Shown here piece by piece: positions 38,920 through 48,240 of a stretch of DNA of 64,000 nucleotides (position 1 is the first letter of the stretch; every line of letters begins with the position of its first letter). A program made the position numbers and the translations under genes. The DNA is from Rubrivivax sp. (GTDB lineage Bacteria > Pseudomonadota > Gammaproteobacteria > Burkholderiales > Burkholderiaceae_C), in assembly GCA_026125665.1 (NCBI GenBank), contig JAHCKS010000004.1:62001-126000 (forward strand). Direction: 5' to 3'. Below the pieces are notes generated by a model. It saw only the letters and a list, made by a program, of their open reading frames with translations, was not told the DNA's origin and ran no database searches.

Positions 38920-41712
38920 TCAGCGAACGAAGACCACCGGGTCGCCGTTCCACTGCAAGCTCACGCACTCGCTGCGCGGCCGGCTCGGCGTGTCCGGAGT
39001 GACCATCCAGCCGGCGGCCGCGGAGTAGCGGATCTCGTAGATGCAGCCGGCGTAGGACACCACGCGCATCACCTCGTCTTCACCGGTTTCCTGGCCGCCG
39101 CTGAAGACCCGCCACGTCTGCGACAGGCCGGGGAACAACGGCGTCTCCAGTCGGAACGGCGGCCGCGCCGGGTCGTGCAGCGAATTCAATGCGCCACTGC
39201 AGCCGACCACGTACCAGACATGCACGTAGCAGGTGTCGTCGAGCGCGGCCACGCGCTGTGCGGTGCCGGCGTTGGCCTCCTGCACGCTGGCCGGACCGAT
39301 CCAGACTTGGCTGCGCATGTCCAGCACCAGCAACGTGCCCTCCTCCGTGGGTGGGCCACTGAACTGGTAGGCGGCCCGGATGTTGCCTTTGCCGCCGACC
39401 ATCTTCGCTCGCAGCCCGCGGAACGGCGGCATCGTTGCGAACATGCCGCGGCGGCCGATGAACTCGTACCGATCCGACCAGCCGAAGAAGGCGCCGAGAG
39501 TGCGTCCGGCGTCGATGAGCAGGAAGCTGGTGGAACCGCCCATCTCGGCAACGGCCTCGAAGCGTACGCCGCTGGGCAACTGCGTTTCCACCTCCTCACC
39601 CGTGACACGCCCGTCCGACGTCAGCTTGATGTACTCGCTGGTGCCCTGATGGGGCGGCGCGGGGATCACGTCCACAAGCCTGCCATGAACACCGGCGGCC
39701 CGCACCCAGGTGAAGTCCAGGCCCGTGAGTGTGTAGACCTCGCCCTTGTCCGAGAACGCGACGACCGTTGCGGGTGTCGTTGTCACGCGCAGGGCATCGG
39801 TCGGCGGAATGAATCGGAAGTCGACGATGCGCACACCGACGGGCGTGACGAGGTCCGGATACTCATAGACGCCGTCGTATCCGTAGCGCACGACCTTCAC
39901 CACGACCGCACCGTCGCCACGGAGCGACACGGTGGCGGAGTACCGGGTCGGATAGAAGACGGGCGTGAAGACGTTCTCCTGGTGGTAGCGCCACGCGAAC
40001 ACGCTCTTGACCACCGCGCTTCCCGTGCCGCGCAGTGCCGCGTCGCCCAGCCGCAGCGCGTTGCCGCTCGTGTCCGCGAATGTCTGCATCGGCATCTGGT
40101 CCACCAGATACGAAGGCGTGCCGCCGCCGAAGGCCGACTGCCCGTCGGCACCGCGGTGATCGAGCGTGCCGTCGCCCAGGTCGCGCGTGATCTGCTCGGT
40201 GAACGCCAGCGCCGGCGACGCCGAACCCGGGTCGTAGCGCGCCGCCGACTGCACGAGCCCGGCCAGCACGGCGGCATAGATGCCGTTCTGGTCGAAGCCC
40301 AGCACGTCGCTCTGCTGGTCCAGCGACTGCCCGATCACCACCGGCAGCCGCGTGATGTCGTCCAGCCGGAAGTTCGGCCCGGCGTGGTCGTTGTAGGCCT
40401 TCAGCGCCGCGGCGTTGGCCTGTTCGATCAGCCTCTCGTCGGCCCACGCCGCACGCCCTGCGGCCGGGGTGCGGGCCTTGACGAGCTCGTCGAGATAGGC
40501 ACAGGCCGCGTTGGTCAGCGGCGTCACGCCGATGTTCTTGGTCCGGCCCGGCAGCACCGCGCACATGCTGCGCCCGGCGAACGAGACGTTCAGCTTGCGC
40601 GCCTCGTCGTAGTAGGTGGCGTCGTCGCGCTCGCCGCGCAGCGTGATGCGCAGCGGGCCGACGTAGTCGCACGTCACCAGCGTCACCATGCCCTTGTCGT
40701 TGTCGGTGGTGGCCGTGCCCAGCAGGCTGCCGTCGGCGCGCCGCACCTCCACCTTCGTGCGCAGGAACTGCCCGAGCGAGCCGCCCACGCCGGCGCCCTC
40801 GCCGCCGCCGCCGGTGTCGCCCTCGGCGGTGCCGCCGTAGCTCTCGGTGCCGCCCAGCGCGCCGCTGGGCGGCGGACGGTAGGGCGTCTGCACCATCACG
40901 TCGTCGAAGCGGCCGGTGAAGCCGCTCAGCACGCCGGCGCGGCAGCTCTTGGGCACGTAGTACATCTCCAGCCCGTTGAGCGCGACTTCCTGCGCCGCCA
41001 GGCTCAGGCTCTTGCCGCCATCGGCCAGGCCGCGGGTGATGGCGCCGACGAGGTCGTCCATGCCGTTGCCGGGCACGGCCTCGAAGGCCGTGCCGACGGG
41101 GTCGATGTCGGCCGAAGGCGAGCTGCCCAGCACCTTGGCGAGCTGCTCGCGCACGAAGGCGCGGGCGGCGTCCACCTTGTCGTCGGCCAGCAGGCGGACG
41201 AGCTCGCTCGTGGACATCGCCTGCATGGCGTTGTTGGGCTCGCCACCAAGCAGCCGCGCGGCGATCAGGTGCGTCCACGGCGTCACGTTGGCCACGCCGC
41301 CCAGGCGCAGCAGCACGCCGGCGAGGCTGTCGGCGTTGGGCTGGCCGGCCACCGTGCCATTGCGCACGAGCATCACGCACGGCAGCACGAGTGCCTTCTC
41401 CACCTCGACGCGATAGCGGCCGTCGGGGCCGGTGGTGACGGTGCGCGTGCCGCTGGTGCAGCGCAGCTCCAGCGTGGCGTTGGCGATCGGATGGCCGACC
41501 GCAGCGGTGCCGGCGAACTCGCCTTGCGGCACGTCTTCGGAAGCACCGCCGCCTCCTCCTCCGCCGCCGCAGGCGGCCAGCGCTGCGGTCACGACGGCCA
41601 CGGCGGCCAGCTCGCCGGCGCGGCGCCCGTGCCACGCGCTGCGCCCGATGCATGCGGCGGGCCGAGGCTCGCCGTGCCCGTTGCGCCGAGGTTCATTCGA
41701 CCATCCATCCAT
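38920..41712 (-). CDS. large hypothetical lipoprotein partnered with the caspase gene
   Basis: A 930-aa lipoprotein not matched to a characterised family. The N-terminus has a hydrophobic stretch LAAVAVVTAALAAC (Cys48) followed by eight Gly. Residues about 65-115 look like a carboxypeptidase-regulatory/transthyretin-like beta domain (FAGTAAVGHPIANATLEL, TGPDGRYRVEVEKAL). A helical middle part includes a Gly-rich loop (about residues 285-310). The C-terminal 300 residues are beta-rich with repeats (VVAFSDKGEVYTLTG, YIKLTSDGRVTG, FLLIDAGRTLGAFFG, LLVLDMRSQVWIG) that suggest a degenerate propeller. Start 41712 has agggagg upstream. It follows the caspase gene by 32 bp, so co-transcription is likely. 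Confidence 0.75.
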   Translation of the reverse strand: MDGWSNEPRRNGHGEPRPAACIGRSAWHGRRAGELAAVAVVTAALAACGGGGGGGGASEDVPQGEFAGTAAVGHPIANATLELRCTSGTRTVTTGPDGRYRVEVEKALVLPCVMLVRNGTVAGQPNADSLAGVLLRLGGVANVTPWTHLIAARLLGGEPNNAMQAMSTSELVRLLADDKVDAARAFVREQLAKVLGSSPSADIDPVGTAFEAVPGNGMDDLVGAITRGLADGGKSLSLAAQEVALNGLEMYYVPKSCRAGVLSGFTGRFDDVMVQTPYRPPPSGALGGTESYGGTAEGDTGGGGEGAGVGGSLGQFLRTKVEVRRADGSLLGTATTDNDKGMVTLVTCDYVGPLRITLRGERDDATYYDEARKLNVSFAGRSMCAVLPGRTKNIGVTPLTNAACAYLDELVKARTPAAGRAAWADERLIEQANAAALKAYNDHAGPNFRLDDITRLPVVIGQSLDQQSDVLGFDQNGIYAAVLAGLVQSAARYDPGSASPALAFTEQITRDLGDGTLDHRGADGQSAFGGGTPSYLVDQMPMQTFADTSGNALRLGDAALRGTGSAVVKSVFAWRYHQENVFTPVFYPTRYSATVSLRGDGAVVVKVVRYGYDGVYEYPDLVTPVGVRIVDFRFIPPTDALRVTTTPATVVAFSDKGEVYTLTGLDFTWVRAAGVHGRLVDVIPAPPHQGTSEYIKLTSDGRVTGEEVETQLPSGVRFEAVAEMGGSTSFLLIDAGRTLGAFFGWSDRYEFIGRRGMFATMPPFRGLRAKMVGGKGNIRAAYQFSGPPTEEGTLLVLDMRSQVWIGPASVQEANAGTAQRVAALDDTCYVHVWYVVGCSGALNSLHDPARPPFRLETPLFPGLSQTWRVFSGGQETGEDEVMRVVSYAGCIYEIRYSAAAGWMVTPDTPSRPRSECVSLQWNGDPVVFVR

Positions 41713-41744
41713 GATGAACTTCCTCCCTGGCCCTGACCGCACCT

Positions 41745-44657
41745 TCACGGCAGCTCGATGAGCCTGAAATCGGGCATGCCCGGCGGGATCAGGCTCACCG
41801 GGTTCTGCGCCGCCTTCGTCATCGCGGCCACCTGCGAGGCCACGTAGTAGTCGAGCCCCTTCACCGTGACCTCGCCGCGCTTGAGCAGGTCGGCGGCGCC
41901 ACGCAGGCCATCGACCACCGCCTTCGTGAAGATGCCGTTGCCGAGCGAACGGATCTCGAGCGACTCCTCGCTGCGCGCGCTCGAGGCGAGCACGATGACG
42001 CCGTTCTCCGGCGCGCGCAGCTCGTCGGCCAGCCGCGCATGGTCGCGGCTGAGTGTTGCCGCCTGCGGGGCCGTGACGCTGCCGGCGTGGCAGGTGTCGG
42101 CGAACAGCACGATGCGGCCGCGGATCGCCGCCAGCGAGCTCCGCAGCTCGGCTTCGGACACGGCCGTCTCGGCCAGGCGCCCGATCTCGCCTTCGTGCGT
42201 GATGAAGTGGTAGCGGCCCTCGTCGTCGTGGGCACCGTGGCCGGCGAGGAAGACGACGACCACGTCGTCGCTGGTCGCCTCCGTGGCGAGCCACTCCAGG
42301 CCGCGCAGCACGGCGGGGCGCGTCGCCTCGCGGTCGACTACCAGGCGCGTGAGCACGCCGCGGTAGCGCTTGCCGCCGAGCGCCGTCAGCGTCGCCTGGA
42401 AGTCCGCGGCGTCCTTGGCGGCGAGCCCGAGGCTGAGGCTGCGTTCGGCGTACTCGCTCACGCCGACGGCCAGCGCCAGCAGCCTCGGCTTCGCACCCGG
42501 ATCGCGTCTGCCCTCGACCTGCACGTCGAAGTCCAGCGGTGCCGACGTGCCATGCGCATCGCGCGCGATGAGCTGCACCAGGTGGCGCCCCGGCGGCAGC
42601 GCCACCTCGGCGTGACCCGGCGCCTCGCCGTCCAGGCGGGTCGGCATCTCGACGCGGGCCGACTCCCACGGCCGGCCATTGAGGCGCACGCCGACGCGCG
42701 CCGCGCCCGCTTCGGCGCCACGCAGCGCAAATGGCAGCGTCACCGGGCCGCCGGCCGACTTCGCCTTTCGCTCGGCGCGGGCCACCAGCTGCGGCGGCAG
42801 CAGCAAGGGCGCCTCCTGCGGCGCCGGCGCGGCGCGTGATGTGCCCGTGATGCCGAGCGCGGCGTCGACGAGATCGGGGCGGCGGAACGCCGAGCGAAAG
42901 CGCGCCAGCAGGTGGTGCTCGACGCGCGCGCTGCCCGGCGCGCGGACCAGCCAGCCCGCCAGCGAATCGCCGCCGGCGCTGGCGTCGAAGTAGCCCTCGG
43001 GTGTCCAGGCGAGCCACTGGCCCGTGGGCAGGGCGAGCACGGCCAGCATCTCTTCGCCGCTGGCGGCATGCCACCAGCGCACGGTGCCGTCACTCAGCGC
43101 GGCGATGACGCGCTCGCCGGCGCTGGCCACGACCAGCGCGTTGACCTCGGCGCCCGGCGTTCGCCGCCACAACACGTGGCCCGACGCGTCGACGCGCTGC
43201 AGCGCGCGCGAGGTGCCCACGAAGGCATCGGCGGAGCCGCCCGGAATGAAGCTCGCCGCGCGTGCCGTCTCGCCCGGCTCGAGCCGGACCTCGCGCGTGC
43301 CGAGCCGGTAGAAGCCGGTGAAGAAGCCCCGCGCGTCGGCCACCTGCACTTGCGCGCTGAACGGCCCGCCCTGCCGCAGGCGCGCACCGTGGCCGACACC
43401 GCTCGCGACCCGGGCCAGTCGCCGGTGCCGCAGGTCGAACTGCAGTCGCCCGCCGCTGGCCAGCTGCCACGAGACGAGCGTGCCGTCGGGGCCGGTCAGC
43501 AGCGCCGTCGTGGCGTGCGCGCCGGCCAGCGCGCTGCGCACCCGCGGCGCGATGTTCCGGCCGTCGAGCACGCCCCAGCTGCCGTCGAACGAGGCGTAGG
43601 CCACGCGCCCGGCGGGCAGCGGCACGAGGTCGAGGATCGAATCCGTCGCCACGGCGGCCTCGGCCAGGGGCTCGCCCGTGGCCGGGTCGAAGGCCCACAG
43701 CAGATAGTCGCGGCCGCGCGCCTTGCGGCCGCCCACCCAGACGCGCGGCGGGTCCGCTGACCAGGCCACCGTCATCAGCTGCCCGGCGTCGAGGTCGCTC
43801 GCGCGCGGCTCGAGGGCGCGCACCACGCGCCCCGTGGACAGCTCGACGATGGCCGGTCCCTGCGACGAGATGTGTCCCACGACGGCGCGGCTGCCGTCGG
43901 GCGAGTGGCTCACGCTCACCGGCAGCGGGCCGGGGCTGGGCAGGGTGCGCGGGGTGCCGATGCCGGCCCCATCGATGCGGAACAGCAGCAGGCGGCCCGC
44001 CATGTCCGTGGCCAGGGCCTGCGCGCGGCGCACCGAGAGCCCGTACACGTCGCCTTCGGTCGTGAAGCGGCCGGCCGGGCGGCCCTGCGCGTCGAAGGCG
44101 TGCACGCCGCGCTCTTCGCCGGCCGCGCCGGCCACGAGCCATTGCCCGTCGGGTGTCCACGCCAGGCGTTTGACCTCGCAGCGGCACAGCCTGAACGAGG
44201 TCCGCCACCGGCCGCTGTCGAGCGCGAACACGTGCGCCACGGCATCGGTCGCATCGCCGGGCAGCGGCGCGAGGCCCGTGCCGGCCACCACCACCTCGGC
44301 CCGCTGCGGGTGGATGGCCGCACCGTACAGGCGGCCCTGTTCGCCGGGACCCACGGGCACGCGCAGCGTGTGCACGGCTTCACCTGTCCCGAGCCGCCAG
44401 ACCCGGGCGGACTTGTCGTCCGAGGCACTGACCACCCAGTCGCGCGCCACGTCCACGGCCAGCCGCCTGACCGCGGCGCCGTGGCCGCCGACGTCGATCT
44501 GGATGTGCGCCTCGACCGTGGCGCGCACGCCGTCGGCGGCGATCAGCGCCTGCCGCGCGCGCGTCGGTGGCGCGGCGCCCGCGTCGGGGGCCGGCGAGCC
44601 GAACGCCAGCCCCAGCGCCACAGGCGCCAGCATCGCCCACACACGCGTGGCTCCCAT
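41745..44657 (-). CDS. exported beta-propeller/caspase (peptidase C14) protein
   Basis: A 970-aa protein. A signal peptide (WAMLAPVALGLAFGSPA) is followed by about 560 residues with WD40-like blades (VSASDDKSARVWRLGTGEA, LAWTPDGQWLVAG, ALSDGTVRWWHAASGEEML). An Ig-like segment (about 660-715, LRGAEAGAARVGVRLNGRPW) comes next, then a caspase domain (about 720-960) with LLALAVGVSEYAE, the catalytic His807 in FLAGHGAHDDEG and Cys856 in LFADTCHAGS. The dyad is intact. Such proteins usually cleave after basic or acidic residues; the target is unknown. Start 44657 was chosen for the signal peptide, although the frame is open to a TTG at 44717. The adjacent lipoprotein is the obvious partner. Confidence 0.88.
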   Translation of the reverse strand: MGATRVWAMLAPVALGLAFGSPAPDAGAAPPTRARQALIAADGVRATVEAHIQIDVGGHGAAVRRLAVDVARDWVVSASDDKSARVWRLGTGEAVHTLRVPVGPGEQGRLYGAAIHPQRAEVVVAGTGLAPLPGDATDAVAHVFALDSGRWRTSFRLCRCEVKRLAWTPDGQWLVAGAAGEERGVHAFDAQGRPAGRFTTEGDVYGLSVRRAQALATDMAGRLLLFRIDGAGIGTPRTLPSPGPLPVSVSHSPDGSRAVVGHISSQGPAIVELSTGRVVRALEPRASDLDAGQLMTVAWSADPPRVWVGGRKARGRDYLLWAFDPATGEPLAEAAVATDSILDLVPLPAGRVAYASFDGSWGVLDGRNIAPRVRSALAGAHATTALLTGPDGTLVSWQLASGGRLQFDLRHRRLARVASGVGHGARLRQGGPFSAQVQVADARGFFTGFYRLGTREVRLEPGETARAASFIPGGSADAFVGTSRALQRVDASGHVLWRRTPGAEVNALVVASAGERVIAALSDGTVRWWHAASGEEMLAVLALPTGQWLAWTPEGYFDASAGGDSLAGWLVRAPGSARVEHHLLARFRSAFRRPDLVDAALGITGTSRAAPAPQEAPLLLPPQLVARAERKAKSAGGPVTLPFALRGAEAGAARVGVRLNGRPWESARVEMPTRLDGEAPGHAEVALPPGRHLVQLIARDAHGTSAPLDFDVQVEGRRDPGAKPRLLALAVGVSEYAERSLSLGLAAKDAADFQATLTALGGKRYRGVLTRLVVDREATRPAVLRGLEWLATEATSDDVVVVFLAGHGAHDDEGRYHFITHEGEIGRLAETAVSEAELRSSLAAIRGRIVLFADTCHAGSVTAPQAATLSRDHARLADELRAPENGVIVLASSARSEESLEIRSLGNGIFTKAVVDGLRGAADLLKRGEVTVKGLDYYVASQVAAMTKAAQNPVSLIPPGMPDFRLIELP

Positions 44658-44861
44658 CCCCCACCCCGCTGCGCCGCCTGCCCTGAGCAGACGGCGCGTG
44701 GTTTCATTCTGAAACAAACGCTAGCGCGAAAACCGCCGGCGCGCACGCGGGCTTTCGATGGCGTTGTCCCTTGTTCGGGGGGCGATTGGCAGTGCGCGGT
44801 TGCTCAGTCGGAGGGCTGCGCACCCCGGCTGCATGCCCGGGCGAACACGCCGGTCAACGTC

Positions 44862-45827
44862 TCAGTTCGTCTTGATCATCCCCAGCCGCTCGATCGTCGC
44901 GCGCTCGGCCGCGTACGTCTCGCGCGCCCACTTCGTGTAGGTGTCGGTGTCCATGTAGATCACCGACTGGTCGAACTTGTCGAAGGTGGCGAGCACGGCC
45001 GGGTCGTCGAGCGTCTTCTTGAACGCGTCGTGCAGCGTCTTCACGACCGCCGGGTCCATGCCCTTGGGGCCGCAGACGCCGAAGGGCGAGTCGCTCACCG
45101 TCTTGTAGCCGAGCTCGTCGAGCGTGGGCACGTCGGGCCAGCGCTTCGTGCGCTTGCTGCCGTAGGTGGCCAGCAGGCGCAGCTTGCCGGCGTTGACGTG
45201 CGGCGCCCAGCCGGTGGCGTCGCTGGCGGCCATCGTGTGGCCGCCGAGCACGGCCTGCATGTTGTCGGCGTTGCCCTTGAACGGCACGTGGTTGAGCGTG
45301 ATGCCGGCACGCTGCGCGAACTCCTCCACCGCCAGGTGCGGGCTGGTGCCGATGCCGGTGGAGCCGTAGCTGAACTTGCCCGGGTTGGCCTTGGCGTAGT
45401 CCACCAGGTCCTTGATGCTCTTGATGGGTGAGTCGGCCGGCACGACGAGGCCGAAGGTGTAGCCGGTGAGGCAGGCGATCCAGGTGAAGTCGCGCAGCGT
45501 GTCGAAGCTCACCTTCTGCATGTGCGGGATGCGGAACACGCCGTGCGGCAGCTGTGCCAGCGTGTAGCCGTCGGGCTTGGCGTTGACCAGCTCGGCGGCA
45601 CCGAGCATGCCGCCGGCGCCCGGCTTGTTCTCGATGATGACCTTCTGGCCGAGCACCTTGCCGGCGCTCTCGGCCAGCGCGCGCATCACCGCGTCGGTGC
45701 TGCCGCCGGCCGGCCACGGGCAGATGTACTTGATCGGCTGCGACGGAAAGGCCTGTGCCGTGGCCAGCCGCGGCAGGGCCACGCTGGCGGCGGCGGCGAA
45801 GACGATCTGGCGGCGGGTCGTGCGCAT
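44862..45827 (-). CDS. Bug-family (TctC) tripartite tricarboxylate transporter binding protein
   Basis: A 321-aa periplasmic binding protein. It has a signal peptide (RRQIVFAAAASVALPRLATA) and family landmarks PIKYICPWPAGGSTDAVMRAL, VIIENKPGAGGMLGA, ANPGKFSYGSTGIGTSPHL and MAASDATGWAPHVNAGKLR. Bug proteins are hugely expanded in Burkholderiales, bind carboxylates or amides, and often act as orphans without TctAB, as here. The ligand is unknown. Its start lies inside the 3' end of the upstream patatin frame. Confidence 0.93.
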   Translation of the reverse strand: MRTTRRQIVFAAAASVALPRLATAQAFPSQPIKYICPWPAGGSTDAVMRALAESAGKVLGQKVIIENKPGAGGMLGAAELVNAKPDGYTLAQLPHGVFRIPHMQKVSFDTLRDFTWIACLTGYTFGLVVPADSPIKSIKDLVDYAKANPGKFSYGSTGIGTSPHLAVEEFAQRAGITLNHVPFKGNADNMQAVLGGHTMAASDATGWAPHVNAGKLRLLATYGSKRTKRWPDVPTLDELGYKTVSDSPFGVCGPKGMDPAVVKTLHDAFKKTLDDPAVLATFDKFDQSVIYMDTDTYTKWARETYAAERATIERLGMIKTN

Positions 45828-46843
45828 GGGACGTTGCTCCGGTCGGTGGGTGGCTTCGCCCTGGAGCCGCAGTTGCGTGCTGGCGCCGCGGCCCGGCAGG
45901 TGCGCGGGTCAGGATACGGGAGCCCCCCGGGGCGCTGCACGAGGGCTTGCACCGGTCGCCAAGGTGACACGAACGCTTCGAGCGCGTCGAGCGCACAGCG
46001 CTCGCCGGCATCGATGACGGCTTGCCGCCCGGCGCGCGTGGCGAGGTCGACCCGCGGCATTTCGGGCACGAGCACGAGGTCGGCGTCGGCCGCCTCGTGT
46101 GCGGCCAGCGCGCGCAGCATCGTGCGCGCAGGGCGCAGCAGGCGATCGAGCCACGGTGCTTTGCTGCCGGTGCGCCCCTGCCGCGCCGGATCGGGCAGCA
46201 CGTCCACCGCCAGCACGCGCGCGGCGCCGAGGCGGCGCGCCGCGTTCACGGGCAGCGGGCTGACCAGGCATCCGTCGGCCCACGGGCGGCCGCCGACCAC
46301 CGCCGGTTCGAAGAAGCCCGGCATCGCTGCCGAGGCGACGACGGCCTCGGTGGCCGGGCCCGACGTGAACAGGCCCGGGCGGCCGCTCGCCACGTCGGTG
46401 GCGATGGCGGCGAATCGCGTCGGGAACGCCTCGATGCGCCGGTGCGGCAGCGCCGCATCGAGCAGGCGGCGCAGTCCGTCGAGCCGCCACAAGCCGCGCC
46501 ACGACCATGCCCAGCACTTCAGGGCCGACACCTGCAGCTCCAGCGCGGCCGCCTCGATCTCGGCCGCCGTGCGCCCGGCGGCCCAGAGCGCGCCGACCAC
46601 CGCGCCGACGCTGCTGCCGACGACGATCGCAGGCCGATGGCCCGAGCGCTCGAGCGCCTTCAGCACGCCGATGTGCGCCAGCCCGCGCAGGCAGCCGCCG
46701 GAGAGCACGAGGGCCATGCCGCTGCGGCCGCGGCTGCAGTGGCCGGCCGCGTTGGCGGCGGACCCGGCCGGCGACCGGGGAGGCCGACGGGTTGCCGGCA
46801 GCAGCGCCCGCGGCTGCGAGAGGGACGAGATCGGATGCCGCAT
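45686..46843 (-). CDS. patatin-like phospholipase with run-on C-terminus
   Basis: A 385-aa frame. The patatin core shows the oxyanion loop SGGCLRGLAHIGVL, nucleophile GSSVGAV and the catalytic Asp in WADGCLVSPLPV (DGC instead of the commoner DGG). It is expected to hydrolyse lipid acyl esters. Homology-like sequence ends near ERCALDALEAF (about 45965). The last about 95 residues are Arg/Pro-rich and read 142 bp into the following Bug gene in a different frame. The natural stop may have been lost by mutation or frameshift. ATG 46843 is my choice; 46717 (MALVLSGG) is the shortest alternative. Confidence 0.8.
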   Translation of the reverse strand: MRHPISSLSQPRALLPATRRPPRSPAGSAANAAGHCSRGRSGMALVLSGGCLRGLAHIGVLKALERSGHRPAIVVGSSVGAVVGALWAAGRTAAEIEAAALELQVSALKCWAWSWRGLWRLDGLRRLLDAALPHRRIEAFPTRFAAIATDVASGRPGLFTSGPATEAVVASAAMPGFFEPAVVGGRPWADGCLVSPLPVNAARRLGAARVLAVDVLPDPARQGRTGSKAPWLDRLLRPARTMLRALAAHEAADADLVLVPEMPRVDLATRAGRQAVIDAGERCALDALEAFVSPWRPVQALVQRPGGLPYPDPRTCRAAAPARNCGSRAKPPTDRSNVPCARPAARSSSPPPPAWPCRGWPRHRPFRRSRSSTSARGRPAAAPTR

Positions 46844-47108
46844 GAGGGTGTCCTGTGCCAACTTGCCCGGGCCGGTGGCGAAGTGCTCCGGGCCTCGGGG
46901 CCGCACGATCGACCGCCGGCGTTTGAACGAAGGTGGGAACCAGCGTGGTGAGCGCGGCGAGCGGGATCACCGGCGCAGCCGCGCCGGCGGTGCCGCCGCG
47001 GACCGGCTCGCCCGGGCCGCCGCCGGCGCCCAGTTCGACCGCGCCTGGATCGGCGACGTCATCGAATGAGGCGCGTGGCTGCGCGGCGCGGGGCGGCCAC
47101 GTGCCGCC

Positions 47109-47708
47109 TCAACGCGGCCGCGGCAGCACGTCGGCCACGAAATCCATCGACTTCCACTGCGGCTGCGGCGGCGTGCGGCCGGCGCGCGGCACGTACGGCG
47201 AAGGCTCGACGGCGCCGGCCGTGTGGATGTAGCGCGGGCAGTTCGGGAAGATGCGCTCGGCCTGCACGCGCACGACCAGCTGTGCGCCCTCGAACAGGGC
47301 GAGCGACGCGGCGTCGTCGACGACGGCGGCACGGCCGTTCACCCGCAGTCGGCGCGGCGACTGGAAGTCGATGAACAGGAGCCCCACTGCCGGGTTCGCC
47401 ATCACGTTGCCCAGGCTGCGGAACATGCCGTTGCCGTCGTAGCTCGGGAAGGCGAGCTCGCTGTCGCCGAGCACGCGCACGAAGCCGGGGTCGCCGCCCT
47501 TGTACGAGCAGTCGGGCCGTCCGTCGGCGTCGGCGCTGGCCAGGAAGAACATCGAGCGTGCCTCGATGAACTGGCGGTCGCCGGCGGTGAAGGCGCTGCG
47601 GCCCAGCCGCTCGTCGAGGCGGTCGGCGAGCCGCCGCGTGTCGAAGCGGTCCTGCAGGGCGCGCATGCCCTCGTGGTAGGCCGGGGGCGTGGTGGCGGGG
47701 CGGCTCAT
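47109..47708 (-). CDS. pyridoxamine 5'-phosphate oxidase-family protein
   Basis: A 199-aa split-barrel FMN-binding protein. The region RSMFFLASADADGRPDCSYKGG and the later LAFPSYDGNGMFRSLGNVMANPAVGLLF fit the general-stress/PNPOx-like group rather than PdxH, which has a distinct C-terminal substrate motif not seen here. The substrate is unknown; cofactor could be FMN or F420-like. It lies 3 bp after the small upstream gene, so the two are probably co-transcribed. The 265 bp upstream of the patatin gene start hold nothing recognisable. Confidence 0.82.
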   Translation of the reverse strand: MSRPATTPPAYHEGMRALQDRFDTRRLADRLDERLGRSAFTAGDRQFIEARSMFFLASADADGRPDCSYKGGDPGFVRVLGDSELAFPSYDGNGMFRSLGNVMANPAVGLLFIDFQSPRRLRVNGRAAVVDDAASLALFEGAQLVVRVQAERIFPNCPRYIHTAGAVEPSPYVPRAGRTPPQPQWKSMDFVADVLPRPR

Positions 47709-47711
47709 GGC

Positions 47712-48068
47712 TCAATGCTCCCCGGCGAGCACCCACTTCTCCCCTGCCGCCGCGCCGTCGCGCAGCATGGTCAGCGTGCCGTCCAGGCGGGCGCCTTGCA
47801 CGCGGCCTTGCCAGCGCAGCCGGCCGTACTGCGGGCTCTCGGTCTCGGCCTCGAAGCGCACGGCGTCGCCGTCGGGATGTGCGATGTAGGGGCCGTCGCC
47901 GTAGCCGTAGCGGTCGCAGGCCGTGGAGCGGAAGCGGCCGCCTTCGAAGATCAGCGTGTCGGCGTCGCCGGCGGTCTTGCCGCGTTCGAGCACGACGCCG
48001 TGGAAGCGGCGGCCCTCGAGGCTGGCTTCACTGCGTGCGGCGGGCCGTTCGGTGGTGAGGGGGGACAT
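47712..48068 (-). CDS. hypothetical protein
   Basis: A 118-aa soluble protein that I do not recognise. It appears beta-rich (FHGVVLERGKTAGDADTLIF, GDAVRFEAETESPQYGRLRW), like a small lipocalin- or SRPBCC-type barrel, with the motif FRSTACDRYGYGDGPY in the middle. No signal peptide is present. The start at 48068 has aaggagagc upstream. It is 3 bp from the flavoprotein gene and downstream of pmdAB on the same strand. Confidence 0.7.
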   Translation of the reverse strand: MSPLTTERPAARSEASLEGRRFHGVVLERGKTAGDADTLIFEGGRFRSTACDRYGYGDGPYIAHPDGDAVRFEAETESPQYGRLRWQGRVQGARLDGTLTMLRDGAAAGEKWVLAGEH

Positions 48069-48240
48069 GGCGCTCTCCTTCGGGATGGGCTGGGGTGGCG
48101 GCCCGGCCTCGGGCCGTGGAGCCACTGTCGCCGTCCACCGTTGGAACGAGCGTTGTCATCGCCGCGAGCGGGTGAGCGGGTGCCCCGGCCCGGCCAACGC
48201 GCCGGCGCAGCGGGGGCGCGGGCCCGGGCCCGGGCCGCGC

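Noticed and set aside
36931-41736. 1601-codon open frame on the plus strand
   Set aside because: It lies antisense to paaZ, gabD and the lipoprotein gene, all with clear family motifs. High GC suppresses stop codons, and the translation is Arg/Ala/Gly/His-rich without domains.
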